Assembly (NCBI GenBank): GCA_008828725.1
Contig: MEHQ01002061.1
Coordinates: 565,336 to 629,335 of the forward strand
Length of the DNA: 64,000 nt
Source of the DNA: Saccharina japonica
Lineage: Eukaryota; Sar; Phaeophyceae; Laminariales; Laminariaceae
Reading direction: 5' to 3'
Of this stretch, positions 23,095-36,053 are shown piece by piece. The translations under genes were made by a program, and so were the position numbers. A model generated the notes under the pieces. That model was given only the letters and a program-made list of their open reading frames with translations. It did not search any database and was not told the DNA's origin. Position 1 is the stretch's first letter. The number at the start of each line of letters is the position of its first letter.

Positions 23095-23700
23095 TGGCCT
23101 CTACTTTTCATTCTGAAGATCCTCACTTGATTTTAGTATAGGAGCCCTATGTACACTGTTACCAGTATAGCTCCCCCAAAAACAGGTTGGGAGAAAAAAT
23201 GAACGCTTAGCCTCGGTCTACCATAGGCTTTGTTCGAATAATACTGCGAAGACAGAAATGGAATTAACGCCATTGAGCAGTTCCTCAAATTGAAGACGTG
23301 AGGATGGTGTTTATTTTAGTAATAGTCAGCCAGAAATCTTGCCTGAGAAAGAAAAACATGTGCTACCCCAAGGGCACGCGCCACGAAGAGAAAACAACAC
23401 CACACTCCTAGGAAGGTCGGAATGAAAAACAAACCGGATCGCTGTGATCACTGGACGAAATGAGCGAAATTCATTTTTGTTTTGTTCCTTTTTTTTTCAC
23501 TTGGTTTTAGAGCTACCCAATCACATACTCGCGGGCTAGTTCTACCGCGTAGCATTTAGGCCTGTTGCCAAGACCGGCTGTGCTGATTATGTCGCAGAGG
23601 GTGGGGTCGTGCCGACTTTGCTCCTGCAGCCCGCACAACTGCATCAGGCACTCCGGGGTCGTCTTGCCGGATAAGTCCCGCCCCGATCGACGCCGACTCT

Positions 23701-23944
23701 AGCTCGTAGACAGGCTAGAAGCCAAGACGGCGACGTGGTTCCGATTGGTGAGCCGAACCGTTCTCGACAACTTCGGAAACGTTTTCTTCCATCAACAAGA
23801 AGCCGCTACAGAAGGAGTCTTGACTCCTTCTGCAGCGGCTTCTTGTTGATAGACGAAAGCTTTTTCGAAGCCTACTTGTCGAGAACGGTTCGGCTAACCC
23901 ATCGGAGCCACGTCGCCGTCCTGACTTCGGGTCTGTCTACGAGC
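23701..23944. repeat. 244-bp near-perfect palindrome
   Basis: Arms of about 120 bp (from AGCTCGTAGACAG to AGAAGGAGTC and back) meet at 23820-23823 with almost no loop. Several point differences and a small block near 23790/23850 show the arms have begun to diverge. The right arm and beyond lie in an open minus-strand frame (23872-24075) of unknown nature. Confidence 0.9.
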
Positions 23945-24466
23945 TCGCCGCAGTTTCTGGCGAACGCTTCCGCGTCTTCCTCGGTGACCAAATCCGGCAA
24001 CACAGACGCTACCCATCCAAGGCCGCGACGTAGGTGTGGCTCTGCGCCGCATGCATCAGGATACAGAGTACACACGGCATGTAGTGCAGGAAACCCAACA
24101 ACCTCTTGTCAAACGCGTTTAACAACAACTCGGATTTTCGCTCATCAGAGCCCCCGCCACACGACATTTGATTTGAAAGTGTGTACGTGAGTTGCAAGCA
24201 AAGTGGGAGTGAAAATAAGCACGCACATCCCTGGTACCTGGTAGTAAGGAATTACGAGTCGATCTGGGGTCTATTTGCGAGTGAATAGCATAACTTGCGC
24301 GGGACCACAGCCAGGCTTCGAAGCAGGAGGCGTCACTTCAACCCCAAATACTTTTAATACGGCTCAATTTCGGCACGATACCTCGTGAAAATCTAACGCA
24401 TACATGCATGTATGCCTTGAGCGAAACCATACCGTGTGCTGGTTTGAGGTGGAGGAGTAGATACCG

Positions 24467-24716
24467 GACTAGTGCTACGGTAGAGGTAGCACTTTTTGGC
24501 TGAATCGTTTTCTGAATGATCGGGCCCCTTAACCCGAATCCGTCGGACTTTCATTCTTGTGACGAAATTTGGTTGATAATATACTTCGGTCATGAGATTT
24601 CGCATCCGGCAGCACTTTTATTGTCCTCCAAAATCATTTTTTTTCGGTGAGGTATGACGCTCCTTAAGTGAGGAGCTCAGAAAAAAACATGGTGCACCTC
24701 TATCGTAGCAAGCGTC
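24467..24716 (+). mobile_element. 4-bp-TSD MITE copy
   Basis: 250 bp, starting GACTAGTGCTACGGTAGAGG and ending CTATCGTAGCAAGCGTC. The flanks are ACCG and ACCC, a likely 4-bp target duplication with one change. Its interior is highly similar to 22842-23094. Confidence 0.88.
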
Positions 24717-27124
24717 ACCCGCGTACTGGTACTTGACAGCAAAACATACATAGACGGGACAAGTGCTCAGGATAAACCATCCCCGAGCCATACCGTGGGG
24801 TAGGGCATAAACCTGTTTCTGTGTTTTATCGTTTGTGGGGGCAGTTGTTACAAGACTGGGTGACCAGGGGTTCACGCCCTGTTCGCGCGTTATCCTGCCG
24901 ATGACGCCATGTTGTTATATGACTGGGTGGTGTTGGCGTATTCCCCGTCGTGGGCGTGTGTGCGCGGCTCCAGGGTTAGATCAGGCAGCCCGCCGCAGAG
25001 GTAAGCACTTCAACCGATGTCAAAACCGACTGGTTGTTGCTCGAGCTTCTTCAGCTCTCAGAAACTAACATTGAAATAAGAATGGCGCTCAAGACCAGTG
25101 TTTTTATTATCGCTCTTGTCCAAGAGGACAGGATGCAGAGGAGGAGGAGAGAAGAAGAGGAGTCAAGGAGAGTGCATGTGCACGGTCGATCGATCACGGA
25201 GCTCCCAAGTTTCAAGACCCCTCGCATGCGGTGAAGACTAAAAACTCGAACGAAAAACCTCGGCTGAACTTTAAACGGTATTTCGGGGTTCTCCCGCATA
25301 TATCCGAGATAACTGATCCAGCAAGGTTCCACCGCATACTACTGACTCGGCATTGTACATACCACTGCTTGTACTGCTGCTGTGGCCACTCGCTACATGC
25401 GGCTATGCTACCGACCAGCCACTCGGTATAGACTACTGGCTACTGCTGGCTAGCATGGTAGCTATCCTTAACAAGTGATACACAGAGTATCCCTTGCAGA
25501 TCTGTCCGTCAAGCATGTCCCGGGTGTTACTCACTTTCGCATAGAATCGAGCGTAGGAGAAAAGTAGCTTACGCGTATTTATCCCCAGAGACGTGATGGC
25601 ATCCGGTCCGTAAGGGCATCATTGTCCTTCCATTCTTATAAGGATACCCCGAATACGAATGCCACCCAAGTAGTACAAAAACGGACCAATTACCTATATT
25701 GAGGTAATTACCGGCCTTCCAAGCCCATACTCGTAGTATGAATATTAATTCTGACTTCGCCACAGTAAACCTTACATGGAGGCGAGAAGGCGTATAATAC
25801 GCACGTTGGTTGTTTTCTCGCTCTCACAAAAGCAAACACGCTATCCAACAGGCGCGCTTTATCTTACCAACAATAAGTAGCTTCAGCGACCAAGTGCTCA
25901 TTGTTTTGATGTATATTGTCGCGGGCGCGCATCGCTAATTGCTCGGGTCTATCAAGCGAGATGCGAACCAATACACACCTGAACGACAGCCGCAATGGCC
26001 CACCCCGATTCAGCGGGTCACCCTGTACGCACAAAGCTCACGAAACAAGCAGTACCACGTCAGCTTCGCAAAAACAGGGATCGCAGAGATACTCTCTTGG
26101 TGCACGCACAAGGTACCCGCAGAACAAAAAGAGAACACAGATATACTTTTATTACGCCATATCTACCTGTAGATATCTGGAAATAAACGCAACAGTTTCT
26201 GCTGCCTATCCTATATAACACGCTCCGGAAAGCTCCTCGTTATTACACGTACTCTTTGCTCTTTGCGATACAGTACGCGTACACGTACTCTATTTACGGT
26301 ACAGTACGTGCTTTTCGTGTTGCAACCGATGCAAGGCACCAATCCTTAACAGCTAAACATCATAACAACAGAGTCATATCGTGGGACCGGGTCGGAGGGG
26401 GATCTTCGTTCACGGGAGCCAGAAACTAATACGCCGAAAAGTGCTACAAAAGCCAGTTCATGATAAACCCTCAAAGACAAAATGGGGGCTACAGCAGTAA
26501 AAGCGGCCAGAACACGTGCGGATTACCATCAGTAGAAACCTGTGGATATTACATGACTTTTTTTACCGATACTGCCGTGAGTCGGCTACCAATTGCGCCA
26601 GGAAGACGCCCACCAAAAAAGCAGCGTAGTCTGAAACGGTCATTCGCTATCTATATCGTGACATGTGCACGTGTTGGCTGATGAATTACAGTTACTTTCC
26701 AATCTTCTTGCCGTCGACTAGATCCAACCTTGCTCTACAGTAGAGTGCCCACGAGCTATGAACACACCACGTGTGGCACTAAGTAGGCCGAGCTGAAACG
26801 CCCCCGAGACAGCCAGTCCGGAAAACAGCACCAACCACGCAATCCTATCCTTAATGAGATTATTCCACCGTCCCCAAGCACAACAGTACTCATACAGTTC
26901 ACGCTAACGGACTCAATTTCCAACATCCCTCTGTACGTATCTGCCAAGAGCCTCTGTGTGCAACTCGCGGTGGCCGCCTAGAGACATGCACACATTGCCT
27001 CCTTCATAAAAAACCAAACTAAGCTATTGAAGAAAACAAAACTATGGCCTGCTTCGATTGTCCCGCTGGTATGAAGGCCGATGGCGCTTGAATAAAGGTC
27101 ACTGGCCTCGCTCCTCGAGGTTGT
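24717..27124. other. Intergenic, no gene recognised
   Basis: This lies 3' of the first GNAT gene (which is on the minus strand). Only short frames are present; 25916-26218 plus is the longest at 100 codons and lacks motifs. Confidence 0.5.
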
Positions 27125-30100
27125 TCACCATCCTCCCGCGCTCGGTGTCACGACCAAACCGCAACCAGGCCAGGCGTGCTCGTAGGTCCCCCTGGCCATG
27201 ATGATGACGGCTCGATAGACGGTCAGCCTTTGAGCCAGCGCCCACGATAGCAGCCTCGGGAACTCCAGGGGGACATGAAACCTGCAGTTGAGGTAAGGGG
27301 GGGATATGGAAGTACACATTTGAGCTGTGCGCGTCAAATTATTTCACCTTGGACGAACACACAAAATACCTGATACATCCCATCAAAGCATCCGTCAGAT
27401 TCTCCGTGCGACCAGTGAATAGTCGACGATGAACTGCCTCTCGAGGCTTATCCTTAGCTCACCACGAAATGAAGACTGGTGCTGCGGTAGGGAGTTTACA
27501 TGTACGGTAGGTGCTATGTTTTTAGCCGCTCAGAGCCACTCGGCTGACTGACTACTCTATCTACTGCTTTGCGGTGTTTGCTTTTGTGCCTTTCTGGGTT
27601 TTGCGGTATGCACCGCCCATGGAACTGTTTTGTTTGTTCCGCTGATCCAACAAACACGAGTTCGAGTCCACCTTTGAGTGAGGTTCACAGCCACTCCCCC
27701 GAGCGCCCTAAACGCGGTATGTAATGAAAATGATAGCCCCATGCCTCCTTCTACCGTACCCCTAGTTCACAGCACCACACTCCAATACTGCACTGTACCT
27801 TGGGCAAGGCAGTCCACGCTCCTGGTGCAGCCGCGAGGCTTCTCTGTACATGGCGCAGAAGACGTCCTGAGTAGCCGACACCTGGTGCCCCGCCAGGAAG
27901 AAGCCTGTTTCGAAGTGCCACAGCCACCACCACAAGCCCCACGCGCACGAAACGACGCAAGCACGACGGACAGCGAGAACACAGGTGCAAATAAAGCATG
28001 AGTGTGAGCCACTTATAGTCACGACCACAGCAGGACGAGGCACCGTACGAAAACGTGACTACACCCTCGCTGCTAATTTTGGTAGACGAAGAAGGAATGC
28101 CGTGAACAGGCCATACGGGCAAAACCACCTTTAAGTCCTTCCTTCGTGGCCACATGCGGCACAAGACGTCCACCAAACAACCAGCTCACCATGACCACGA
28201 TTCTTGCGTCAGGCCAGGCTATATGTAGCCACCTAAAACTGTAGCAGCGGCGGCTGGAAGACCTCCAAGAGCAGCATAGCGTGCAAAACCAAAATTGTGA
28301 TATCACGAAACGCATGCTACGATAACCTGCATGCATGTGCACCATTTCTGCCTTCTGAGGGTGATCACTTAAGGACCTCTATACCTGCAGTAGTCAAAAA
28401 CTGATCTTGGAGGAAAACGAAAGCATTACCCGACGAACAACCCCATATAGCCTCTTAAGTATACAACGAACCAAATGGCAAAAAAAGGAGGAATTCCGAC
28501 GATTTTGAGTTAAGGAGCCTTTGATAGGTCCATCAGACACGTTTCAGCCAAAAAAAGGTATACCTTATACCTCTATCGTAGCACAGCCCCGTCATTCAGA
28601 AAACGTTCCAGCCAAAAAAAGGCATACCTTATACCTCTATCGTAGCACAGTCCCGTCATTCAGAAAACTTTTCAGCCAAAAAAAGGTATACCTTATACCT
28701 TTATCGTAGCACAGCCCCGTCATTCCGAAAACGTTCCAGCCAAAAAAAGGTATACCTTATACCTCTATTGTAGCACGCGTCACGACTGGCGCCAGGTGGG
28801 GTTTCCGCCCTCAGCATAGAGCTAGGAAAACAAACCCGTCGGAAGAGCTGTATGGGTACACTATCGCGAGGGAAACCAGTTACGGGGGACCACAGTAAGT
28901 AGGACCTATGGTACACGAAAAAAAAACATATATTTATACCAATTTTTACTAACAACATTTGGTCCTATGTACTATGCTCCTCCGAAATAGGCGAGGGACA
29001 CACCAGGCACTGGACGCGATTCAGTGAACGAAGCTATACCGGTACATCATAAATTCATACCTGTGCTGTAGCCAACGACCTTTTTGTCAGCGTCCCTAGC
29101 CACCAACCTGTTTCAGCGACGGACGCGGGAGGATGCGTGGCATATGTTCAAGTGATCAGACGGCGTGAGGCGTGTTGTACATGGTGGTGGCTATTACAAT
29201 ACCACAGAGGTGCGTCGCCATGGAAGCGATTGGCCACACCACGACAGTGGCTACCGCTTGCGTTTTAGTGGATATACGTGTAATATACAGTAGCGCTTCT
29301 CCTGTATTGGTACAGTACGAGGGGTTTTGTATCTCGCGTGCTTCTCTACAACGAAAACACCCAGGTACGCACACGATATCATAGGTGCCTTATATGAATA
29401 TCTGCACGATCGTACGAACGCAAAAAATAAATACAATATCCTCGGATCACTTGTTCCTGGTTCGAGTGGCCGCCTGCAGCACAGTCATCAACCATAAACC
29501 ATCGAGTCGGGGTATAGCGACAAGCAGCCCGGGAATTCCACGTACACTTGGTGTGCGACTGCTTTGCTATATACTGCTGTGTAGCTTTTGCCACAGAACG
29601 GTGTGGCAAACAATTGTATGGAGGCGTTCGCGGACTCACGTTCCAAAAGGAAGGTCGGCTGCTACCATCTTGGTGATTTCCGGCTGCCTGTCCCACCCGT
29701 TGTCTGCCCCGTGCGCCCTGAGGAACAACTCCGCGCATTCCGGCACGTCTTCTAAGGTCATAGCCGTCACGGACAGGCCATCCGTCTCGGCGGCAGGAGA
29801 AGGCGGTAGAAACCCGCCCACGTACTGGCACGTATGTTTTGCCTGGGGTGATGAGAACGATTGGCGCGGAGGAGGCTCAGCTTCCAGGTTGCAGTTGGAC
29901 GCGTCGCACGCTCTGCAAAACTGACCTGGCCCCTTCAGGTACACTGTACTGTAGATCTAGAGAGAAATAGAGTGTAGTGACGTGTTGTCCACGTCAGATT
30001 GCGGCACGTTCGGCGCAGGCTGTCAAAAAAATGGTCGGAACGCGCGCTCGCTTCGGGCCTCAATGGTGCTTCCACCGTACTAAAAGGTGGCGAGGCTGCC

Positions 30101-33100
30101 TTTGCGCGCAAGCACCTCTATGATACGACGGTACGGCAATGCAGAGTGGCAGGTGATATACGGGTTCGCCGTTGGACAAGGGGGAAAACGGACGGTCCAT
30201 ACGCACGACATCTAAATTTCGACCGATTTGCATGGCATGAGCGAGCGCCTACACCTTGGGCAACACGCAGGCAGTGTAGCTGTGGCACCTCCGGCGCCAG
30301 TAAACCAAGGCGACGGCACAGGGAAGCAAAACCACACGCTACACGAAACGGCATGGTGTTTTTCAAGAATAGCGAGCTCTACTGCGCACCTCGAAGCCGA
30401 GCTTGGCGTAAAGGGAGAACGCCCGTGAGTTCGACGCGACCTGCATCAGGATCTTCCGCAGTACAAAGACAAACGTGTGGGCAATAAACGCACGGGAGAG
30501 ACGCGAGAGAGAGAAACATATTGACTTTTAAGCGCCCATCGCCACCGCCCATCATATCGAAAAACACAAGAACCTACGCTAACCCAACGAAGGTTTTTGC
30601 CTTACTCGCGCATAATAATGTCGAGCGGCATCACGGAAGACATAATACCCAGACGCATGTGTCTTGGCTCACCAAGGTTGAGAAGCCGAGCTTCTCTGCG
30701 TGGGCGCACGCGGCCATGAAGGTCTTTTTCCCCGTGCCGGGAGCCAAGGCTGCCACGGGGCCCAATATAGCCACCTTTGAGCCTTTGGCGCCGACGTCAG
30801 CGAATGTAACGCCGACGATCTTGCCTTCGCTATTGGTGGCTGCGTAACCTTCCATCGACTTGCAAATCCTGCCACAGCAGCAAGGGACACAGTGGTGTTG
30901 CAAAAACGACAGTTAGAAGGAGAGAGAGAGAGGGAGGGAGAGAGGGAGCGACAGAGGATAATACAGTAGTGCAAGCGATGAAGTAGGCGGTGTATTGGCG
31001 GTGGTGATGCCGGTGGAGGCTTGGTTTTATGCGCGCCCGTTGGAAGAACGCCGAAACGTATTTACGGAAAACCCCAACTCTCATGGTTGGTCGGTATTGG
31101 CGATGCCTGCTGTTCTTATGTTTTAAGCGATATAAAATACCGCTGCACACCGCACTGCAAAGTCGATCTACTTTTATGCAAAAGGGGATGGCCGCGCGAA
31201 TTGCCAAGTGTGCTCTGATATTTACAGGGATCATCGGTAGGAGCCATTCCTGATCGCCTGTTTCGGCATGATTATCGTTTACGCGCGCAAGACTAAGACT
31301 GACCCCGGTATGGCCATGGCCAGCATCTCAGGGCTCCCGAATTCCTCCTCAACCACCTCCTGCGCAACGTTGACAGATATGTTGAAGTCCTTGAAGGCCT
31401 TGGAAACTGTGTGAGATATCTGGGCCATCTGGGGGTCCTGGTGTTCCCGCAAAAGAGGGTGATAGCATCCGGATCGGGAGGGGGATGGGGGGGAGGGGGG
31501 CTTGCAGATATTAGCCAAGGGGTCAGGAGATAAGAGGGAGACGCAGGCCACCAACTGTGATATCGTCTAGCGGTTCCGTCCCAACATGAGCCGGGGTATG
31601 TTACAGGTTACAACACGATGCTATGTAGTACTTCGTATTTCTTTAACCCTCTCGCCTCTGCGAAAAAAAAGCCCTACTTTATATCCAAGTAGATTGACCC
31701 CCCCCCAAAAAGTGGCTGCAGGTCTGAAGGGGACAAGAGGAACAAAGGTTAGTGATGTTTGGCTTACTGCATGCAGTAGTTTAGGATTCCTCATATTAAT
31801 AGTTACAACTCTTGCCATGGCTTACAGTAACTATTCCCATTTTGGGTTGCGGGTCGACGCCCAGTTCTTAACAGCCTCATTGTATGGAAACCCGAGCATC
31901 CCGGGACTACAGTACAACAGCAGTGTTTTGGTTTCCTCGCGCGTTCCGTTTTATGAACCCCCAAATATACCCAAGAAAACTCGAAACTCCGCGCATGTAT
32001 GTACGATGGACACGGGCTCCGACTGCAGGCCGTCGCCGGGGTTGAAACTGAATAAATTCGAGACAGATACACAGCGACACCGGGACGGGTTGATTTCCCT
32101 CCATGACCGGGCGAATGATACGCTTCACCGTGTTGGGGGAGTTTCGGCATCAAACGCAGCAGGTCGTCTACCATAGCCGAGCACCCCCCCGGACATTTCT
32201 ATGCCATCTAATCGTTTGGCGCCACAATACCTCCACTAAGCGCCTTGCTCGTACGGAACAGAGATAACACGATTTGCAGTAGGGCTCTGGCGGGAAAACT
32301 TCTAGCAGGATGTTATCGCTCTCCGGCACAAACGTTTGCCCATGTAAGAACTTCGATTTTGCTGCCCAACTTATACGCTTCACATCAAGTGTTGTTATGC
32401 ACGTTCATCGATCATTTGAAGGAAGTATAGGACTACTGTTTGTTGTAGTTGAGACCTATTGCCCCGAGGCAAGGGGTTCTCAGGACCAAACGCCGCACGC
32501 CGGGTGTTCACTCAGCGATTTGGCTATCTCGGCCGTAATATACTACACCACAAGCACTGCGTGTTGTTCGTATGTACTGCCGCCTGGGCGGGTGGGATGG
32601 TCAGGATTTCCCCTCAAAAGCCTTCATGGTTTGGTTTTTAGGTGCGCTGAAAGAGAGTGCTTTAATATGCCTCACTACATAACAAACATAACGTTTCCAA
32701 TTCAGCTTCGTGCGGTATTGTAACCACATCTGTGCCATTGCGTTGCTCTAATAATTGGCTGACTCTCGATTCTGTTTCGTAGGGTATAGGGGCAGCTATA
32801 CTACTTCTACTGTACCAGGTAGGTGATGAATTGTATACCTTCACCGGAGCAAACTACTTCTGATGATACTTAACTTGTCTGTACTTTTTGAAATGTGTTT
32901 CTGTGATATTATTTTCCCTCTGTCGCGAAATTAAATAATTGTACCCCCCTATACCACGAACAACCTACGTACTGTACCTTACAACTATTAAATAATATAT
33001 CTACGAGTATTGGCTACGATAGCATGCGACATTTATTGTGTACGAGAGGGCACGGTCGTACATCTTTTTAATACTCGTATGTGCGGTGCGTATTCAGGAA

Positions 33101-34085
33101 TAGACGCACAACGTAAAGCTGAACATCTACTGTGTAAGCAGCTCTCAAGGTACGAGTGCATCGTTGTTGCAGCTCCAGAACCTCTGCAGAAGAAGAGCTG
33201 GCGGTGTTCCAAATGCTCGAAAACACGAACGAGGCTCGACAACGCCAGAGCTCTGGAGCAGCAGTGACATACTGGTACAAAGGATCTACGTAATAAACAT
33301 GTACTCGTACTGCTGCATGCACAACAGCAGTACTATTAATAGTACGACCAGGTACGACACGCCAAAAGCTGCAAAACAAAACTGGAGTGGTGAGCTGTGA
33401 GCGCCAAGTTGCGGCGAAACGAAGTGAGGTGCCGATCATACCACTGCCACAATGAGGTACCCTTGTTAGTAGTGTTCTACCCGCTATCATCCTGTCTCGC
33501 CGAGAAGCGGGGGTCTTGAGACCTACCTGGTACACTACAACAGTAGTTCTTGATGAACTCAATCCGCGTTTCCGCTCCCAGGTACTCGTACAACAGTACG
33601 TATGCATACCGGTACTTTACGTACCGGTACCAGGTATATGCCAGGCGTACCTGGTATAATAGGAGGCGTCCAAATCTTACAGTCCACCACGCCGTCTAAT
33701 ATCACGCTATCTGTGGTCTATACCACGCACACTATAGTTCACCTCTGGCACTTGTCGTGAACCAGTCCCGTTGTACTGGTGCTACTGGCCCTTGCTACCA
33801 GGTACATTCGTGGCTGTACCAAGGCACCACAGACAGGCAGGTATGCTATTAATACTATTAATACTTTACTGCTGTACTACGATGTACTGCTGTACGTATA
33901 CACAAATTTACCAGTATGTTGTGCCCCTATTCACGAAGAACGCATGTACCAGGCATTCGTGTATAGTTCCTCAGCAGAAATAGCACTACAGCAGTACTGC
34001 ACCCTTCCATCACTCATCATTCAGCAAGCGCACCCACCGTGATAGTCTTGGGTTCGAGGAACGTCAGCTGCATGTCTCCCGACAT
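27125..34085 (-). CDS. GNAT-family N-acetyltransferase, copy A, 8 exons
   Basis: Predicted acetyl-CoA-dependent acyltransferase, substrate unknown. Coding exons in order: 34085-34038, 31437-31304, 30868-30673, 30452-30390, 29824-29640, 29107-29061, 27904-27799, 27281-27125; 936 nt, 311 residues plus TGA, all GT-AG and in phase. The first GNAT half (about 17-147) has the acetyl-CoA loop region VAALAPGTGK and the motif-B block NSRAFSLYAKLGFE. The second half (about 170-311) has MTLEDVPECAELFLRAHG, DKKVVGYSTG and a C-terminal LLSWALAQRLTVY...MARGTYE block typical of tandem-GNAT proteins. Exon 1 (MSGDMQLTFLEPKTIT) lies 2.6 kb upstream. It is inferred because phase, donor and sequence match copy B at 46068-56010. 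A diverged exon near 34465-34590 with a GTAAGT donor may be 5' UTR. PGTGK is the GNAT pyrophosphate-binding loop, not an ATPase. Confidence 0.85.
28309..28781 (-). mobile_element. 4-bp-TSD MITE copy with internal tandem array
   Basis: It starts AACGCATGCTACGATAA and ends GTAGCACGCGTC, flanked by ACGA on both sides. The end-proximal block is amplified: units of exactly 64 bp start at 28541, 28605, 28669 and 28733. Each carries CAGCCAAAAAAAGG and a subterminal repeat CCTCTATCGTAGCAC. It lies in the intron between exons 6 and 7 of GNAT copy A. Confidence 0.85.
28884..28983. mobile_element. Short GGGGGACC-ended inverted-repeat element
   Basis: About 100 bp with ends GGGGGACCACAGTAAGTAGG and TTTGGTCCTATGTACTATG. 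It is related to the longer element at 47963-48369 and lies in an intron of GNAT copy A. Copy B lacks it at the matching place. Confidence 0.55.
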
Positions 34086-36050
34086 TGTCCACAGAGCGCG
34101 ATACAGCAAGTTCACAGATAGCAGGCGTACGTAGAGAATCAGCGTTCGGCTTTCCAAGATGTCTCGAGTGCTGGAGCTGGAGTGCTGGAGTGTTGAGAGA
34201 GGCCAGGTGCTGTGGTGCTATTGTGGTGCTATGCGTGGAGTGACCAGGGAGGGGGCTCGAAGTGCCTCTGCCGGCGCGAGAACATCTGCAACATGAAACG
34301 CGGAAAGCGGAAAGAGAGGGAAAGCGGAAAGTGGAAAGTGGAAAAGTTGGAAGTGGAAAGTGGAAAGTTGAAAGTTGAAAAAGCGGCGCAATTATTTGAG
34401 CGAGGAGGCCGTTGCCTGTTGTGGTATAAAGTATAAACGGATACCTGAGACCAGAGACGTAAAAACTTACCGACGGCATACCATATGTGGCATTCACGAG
34501 CTTTGTTGTGCCATACAGACAGGTATCCAATGTCGTGTTTAGCACACGTAGGGTGGCCTTGCGGTCTTGGTTATGCCCTGATATAAGGATCTTTCTTATC
34601 CACCCCCATCCCCGGGTTTCCAGGTAAGTCTAATCTCTAGATGTTTTTGCGGGAGAGAAATTCAGAAATTCCGCCGCTATTTTGACAAGCTGCGTTTTTG
34701 GGACCTTCGGCTGGTTTGTGCCTAGCAGAGAAGGTGCAGAGATCGGATGTGTCAGCTTTTAGTGTCTGACCTACAGCAGCAGTTCGTGATCATCTCGAGA
34801 TTACCTGTACATAAATTACGAACGGAGGTCTACACCTCAACTTCGGGGTGCTGCGGTGGTCGTAATTGGTTGATAAGCGGACGCTCAACACGAGATACCT
34901 ACGAGACCGACATAAAACAACCCCCAACTGATGAACGTCAGCACTTCGTTTGCAGACAGCTACACCTCCTTACATGCAACCATAACCCGCGGCATCGAGG
35001 CACGCTTCTGATGGAGTGTGTGAGGGCATCGGGTGCGCCGGGCAGCAGTCGTAGGCAGCCAGAAACGACCCACGAAGTGTTTGCGTGTGCTCGAAGTTGC
35101 GAGCCAGCAGCAGCAGCAGCACCAAAATGCCGCAGAATCGCGCAAAATATTTTATTTCAGGCGCTGCAAGGGCGGGTGAAAAAAAGGACCCGAGACCCCC
35201 CCCCCACCACCTTCAAAAAAAAAAAAAAAACCCTTTTTTCATTTATTTTTCGCTCAAAACATCCTATTTGTCAACCTTTGGGCGTCAGCTGCTCAGCAAG
35301 ACGTTATCGAAACAATGCGCACGAGCCCTACGTGTGCTGTTTGTGTGTTTCATGAATAATTTGGATGGTGAGCAGTGTTGAAAGTGGCGTTTGGTTTAAT
35401 TTATCTGCAATAATAATAGTCGGAGGGAGGGCGAACAAACGAAGTGCTGAAAAATCGGATGAGTTGGATGAGTCAAGACATTGGAACACTTTGTTTGTCC
35501 GTTGCAGCCCGCGAGGTGCATAATGAACTCGGCGCAAATTTGCGCGTGCCAACTTGAGCGAACTACTGTAGGATCTCGCGTGCTTGACAAAAGAACGACG
35601 CCACGTCATTTCTGATCCAACTGTTGTTGTTCTTAGCGTTCTCGGCCTTCCGGAATCCCACCGTCTATTATTGAAGTGAGAGCAGAACCCATAAGAATGA
35701 CTACTACGCAGATCATCCGGCTACACTGGCGGCCATTTGGGTTCGTTGGGGTGGGGGTCTACACAATCTGATTTTGGCATGGGGTTGGCCATATTATCGA
35801 TAGAAATATTTTCAGGTGCGGGGGTGCAATCTGGGCAAAACAATAAAATAATTAGATCGCAATTCCAATATTATTATTTCGTACCAGAAATAGAGTTAAT
35901 TAAATATTTTCGGAGTTCGGGCACACGATATATTTATGCCAAAGTCCCTGTTTGCACAACGTATACCCCCACAACCTCTCCAGGTTGGGTAATGCTTGGG
36001 TAATGTGGTCCCAACGTGTCCATTTTTATTTTATTTTTATTGATTGCTGT
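34086..36050. other. 5' flank of GNAT copy A; no further gene
   Basis: It contains the diverged candidate leader exon of the GNAT gene (minus strand, donor near 34465), a purine minisatellite of GGAAAGT units (34303-34380) and an A-run at 35215-35230. One end of an inverted pair (35161-35200) also lies here. The plus-strand open frame 34747-35355 spans this repeat end and is judged fortuitous. Confidence 0.5.
35161..35200. repeat. Inverted repeat, left partner of 39123-39162
   Basis: GGGCGGGTGAAAAAAAGGAC with neighbouring bases recurs in reverse complement at 39123-39162. The pair could mark the ends of a 4.0-kb composite element that contains the two TTA-flanked elements, but no target duplication is clear. 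Confidence 0.6.
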
Positions 36051-36053
36051 TTA

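Noticed and set aside
29385..30487. 179- and 162-codon plus-strand frames
   Set aside because: They run antisense to GNAT copy A exons 4 and 5 and are explained by the coding bias of the opposite strand.
31586..32176. 196-codon plus-strand frame with a hydrophobic stretch
   Set aside because: It lies antisense in intron 1 of GNAT copy A. The partly homologous intron of copy B does not keep the frame.
34747..35355. 202-codon plus-strand frame
   Set aside because: It crosses a repeat end and a poly-A run and has low-complexity composition. No motif or splice context supports it.
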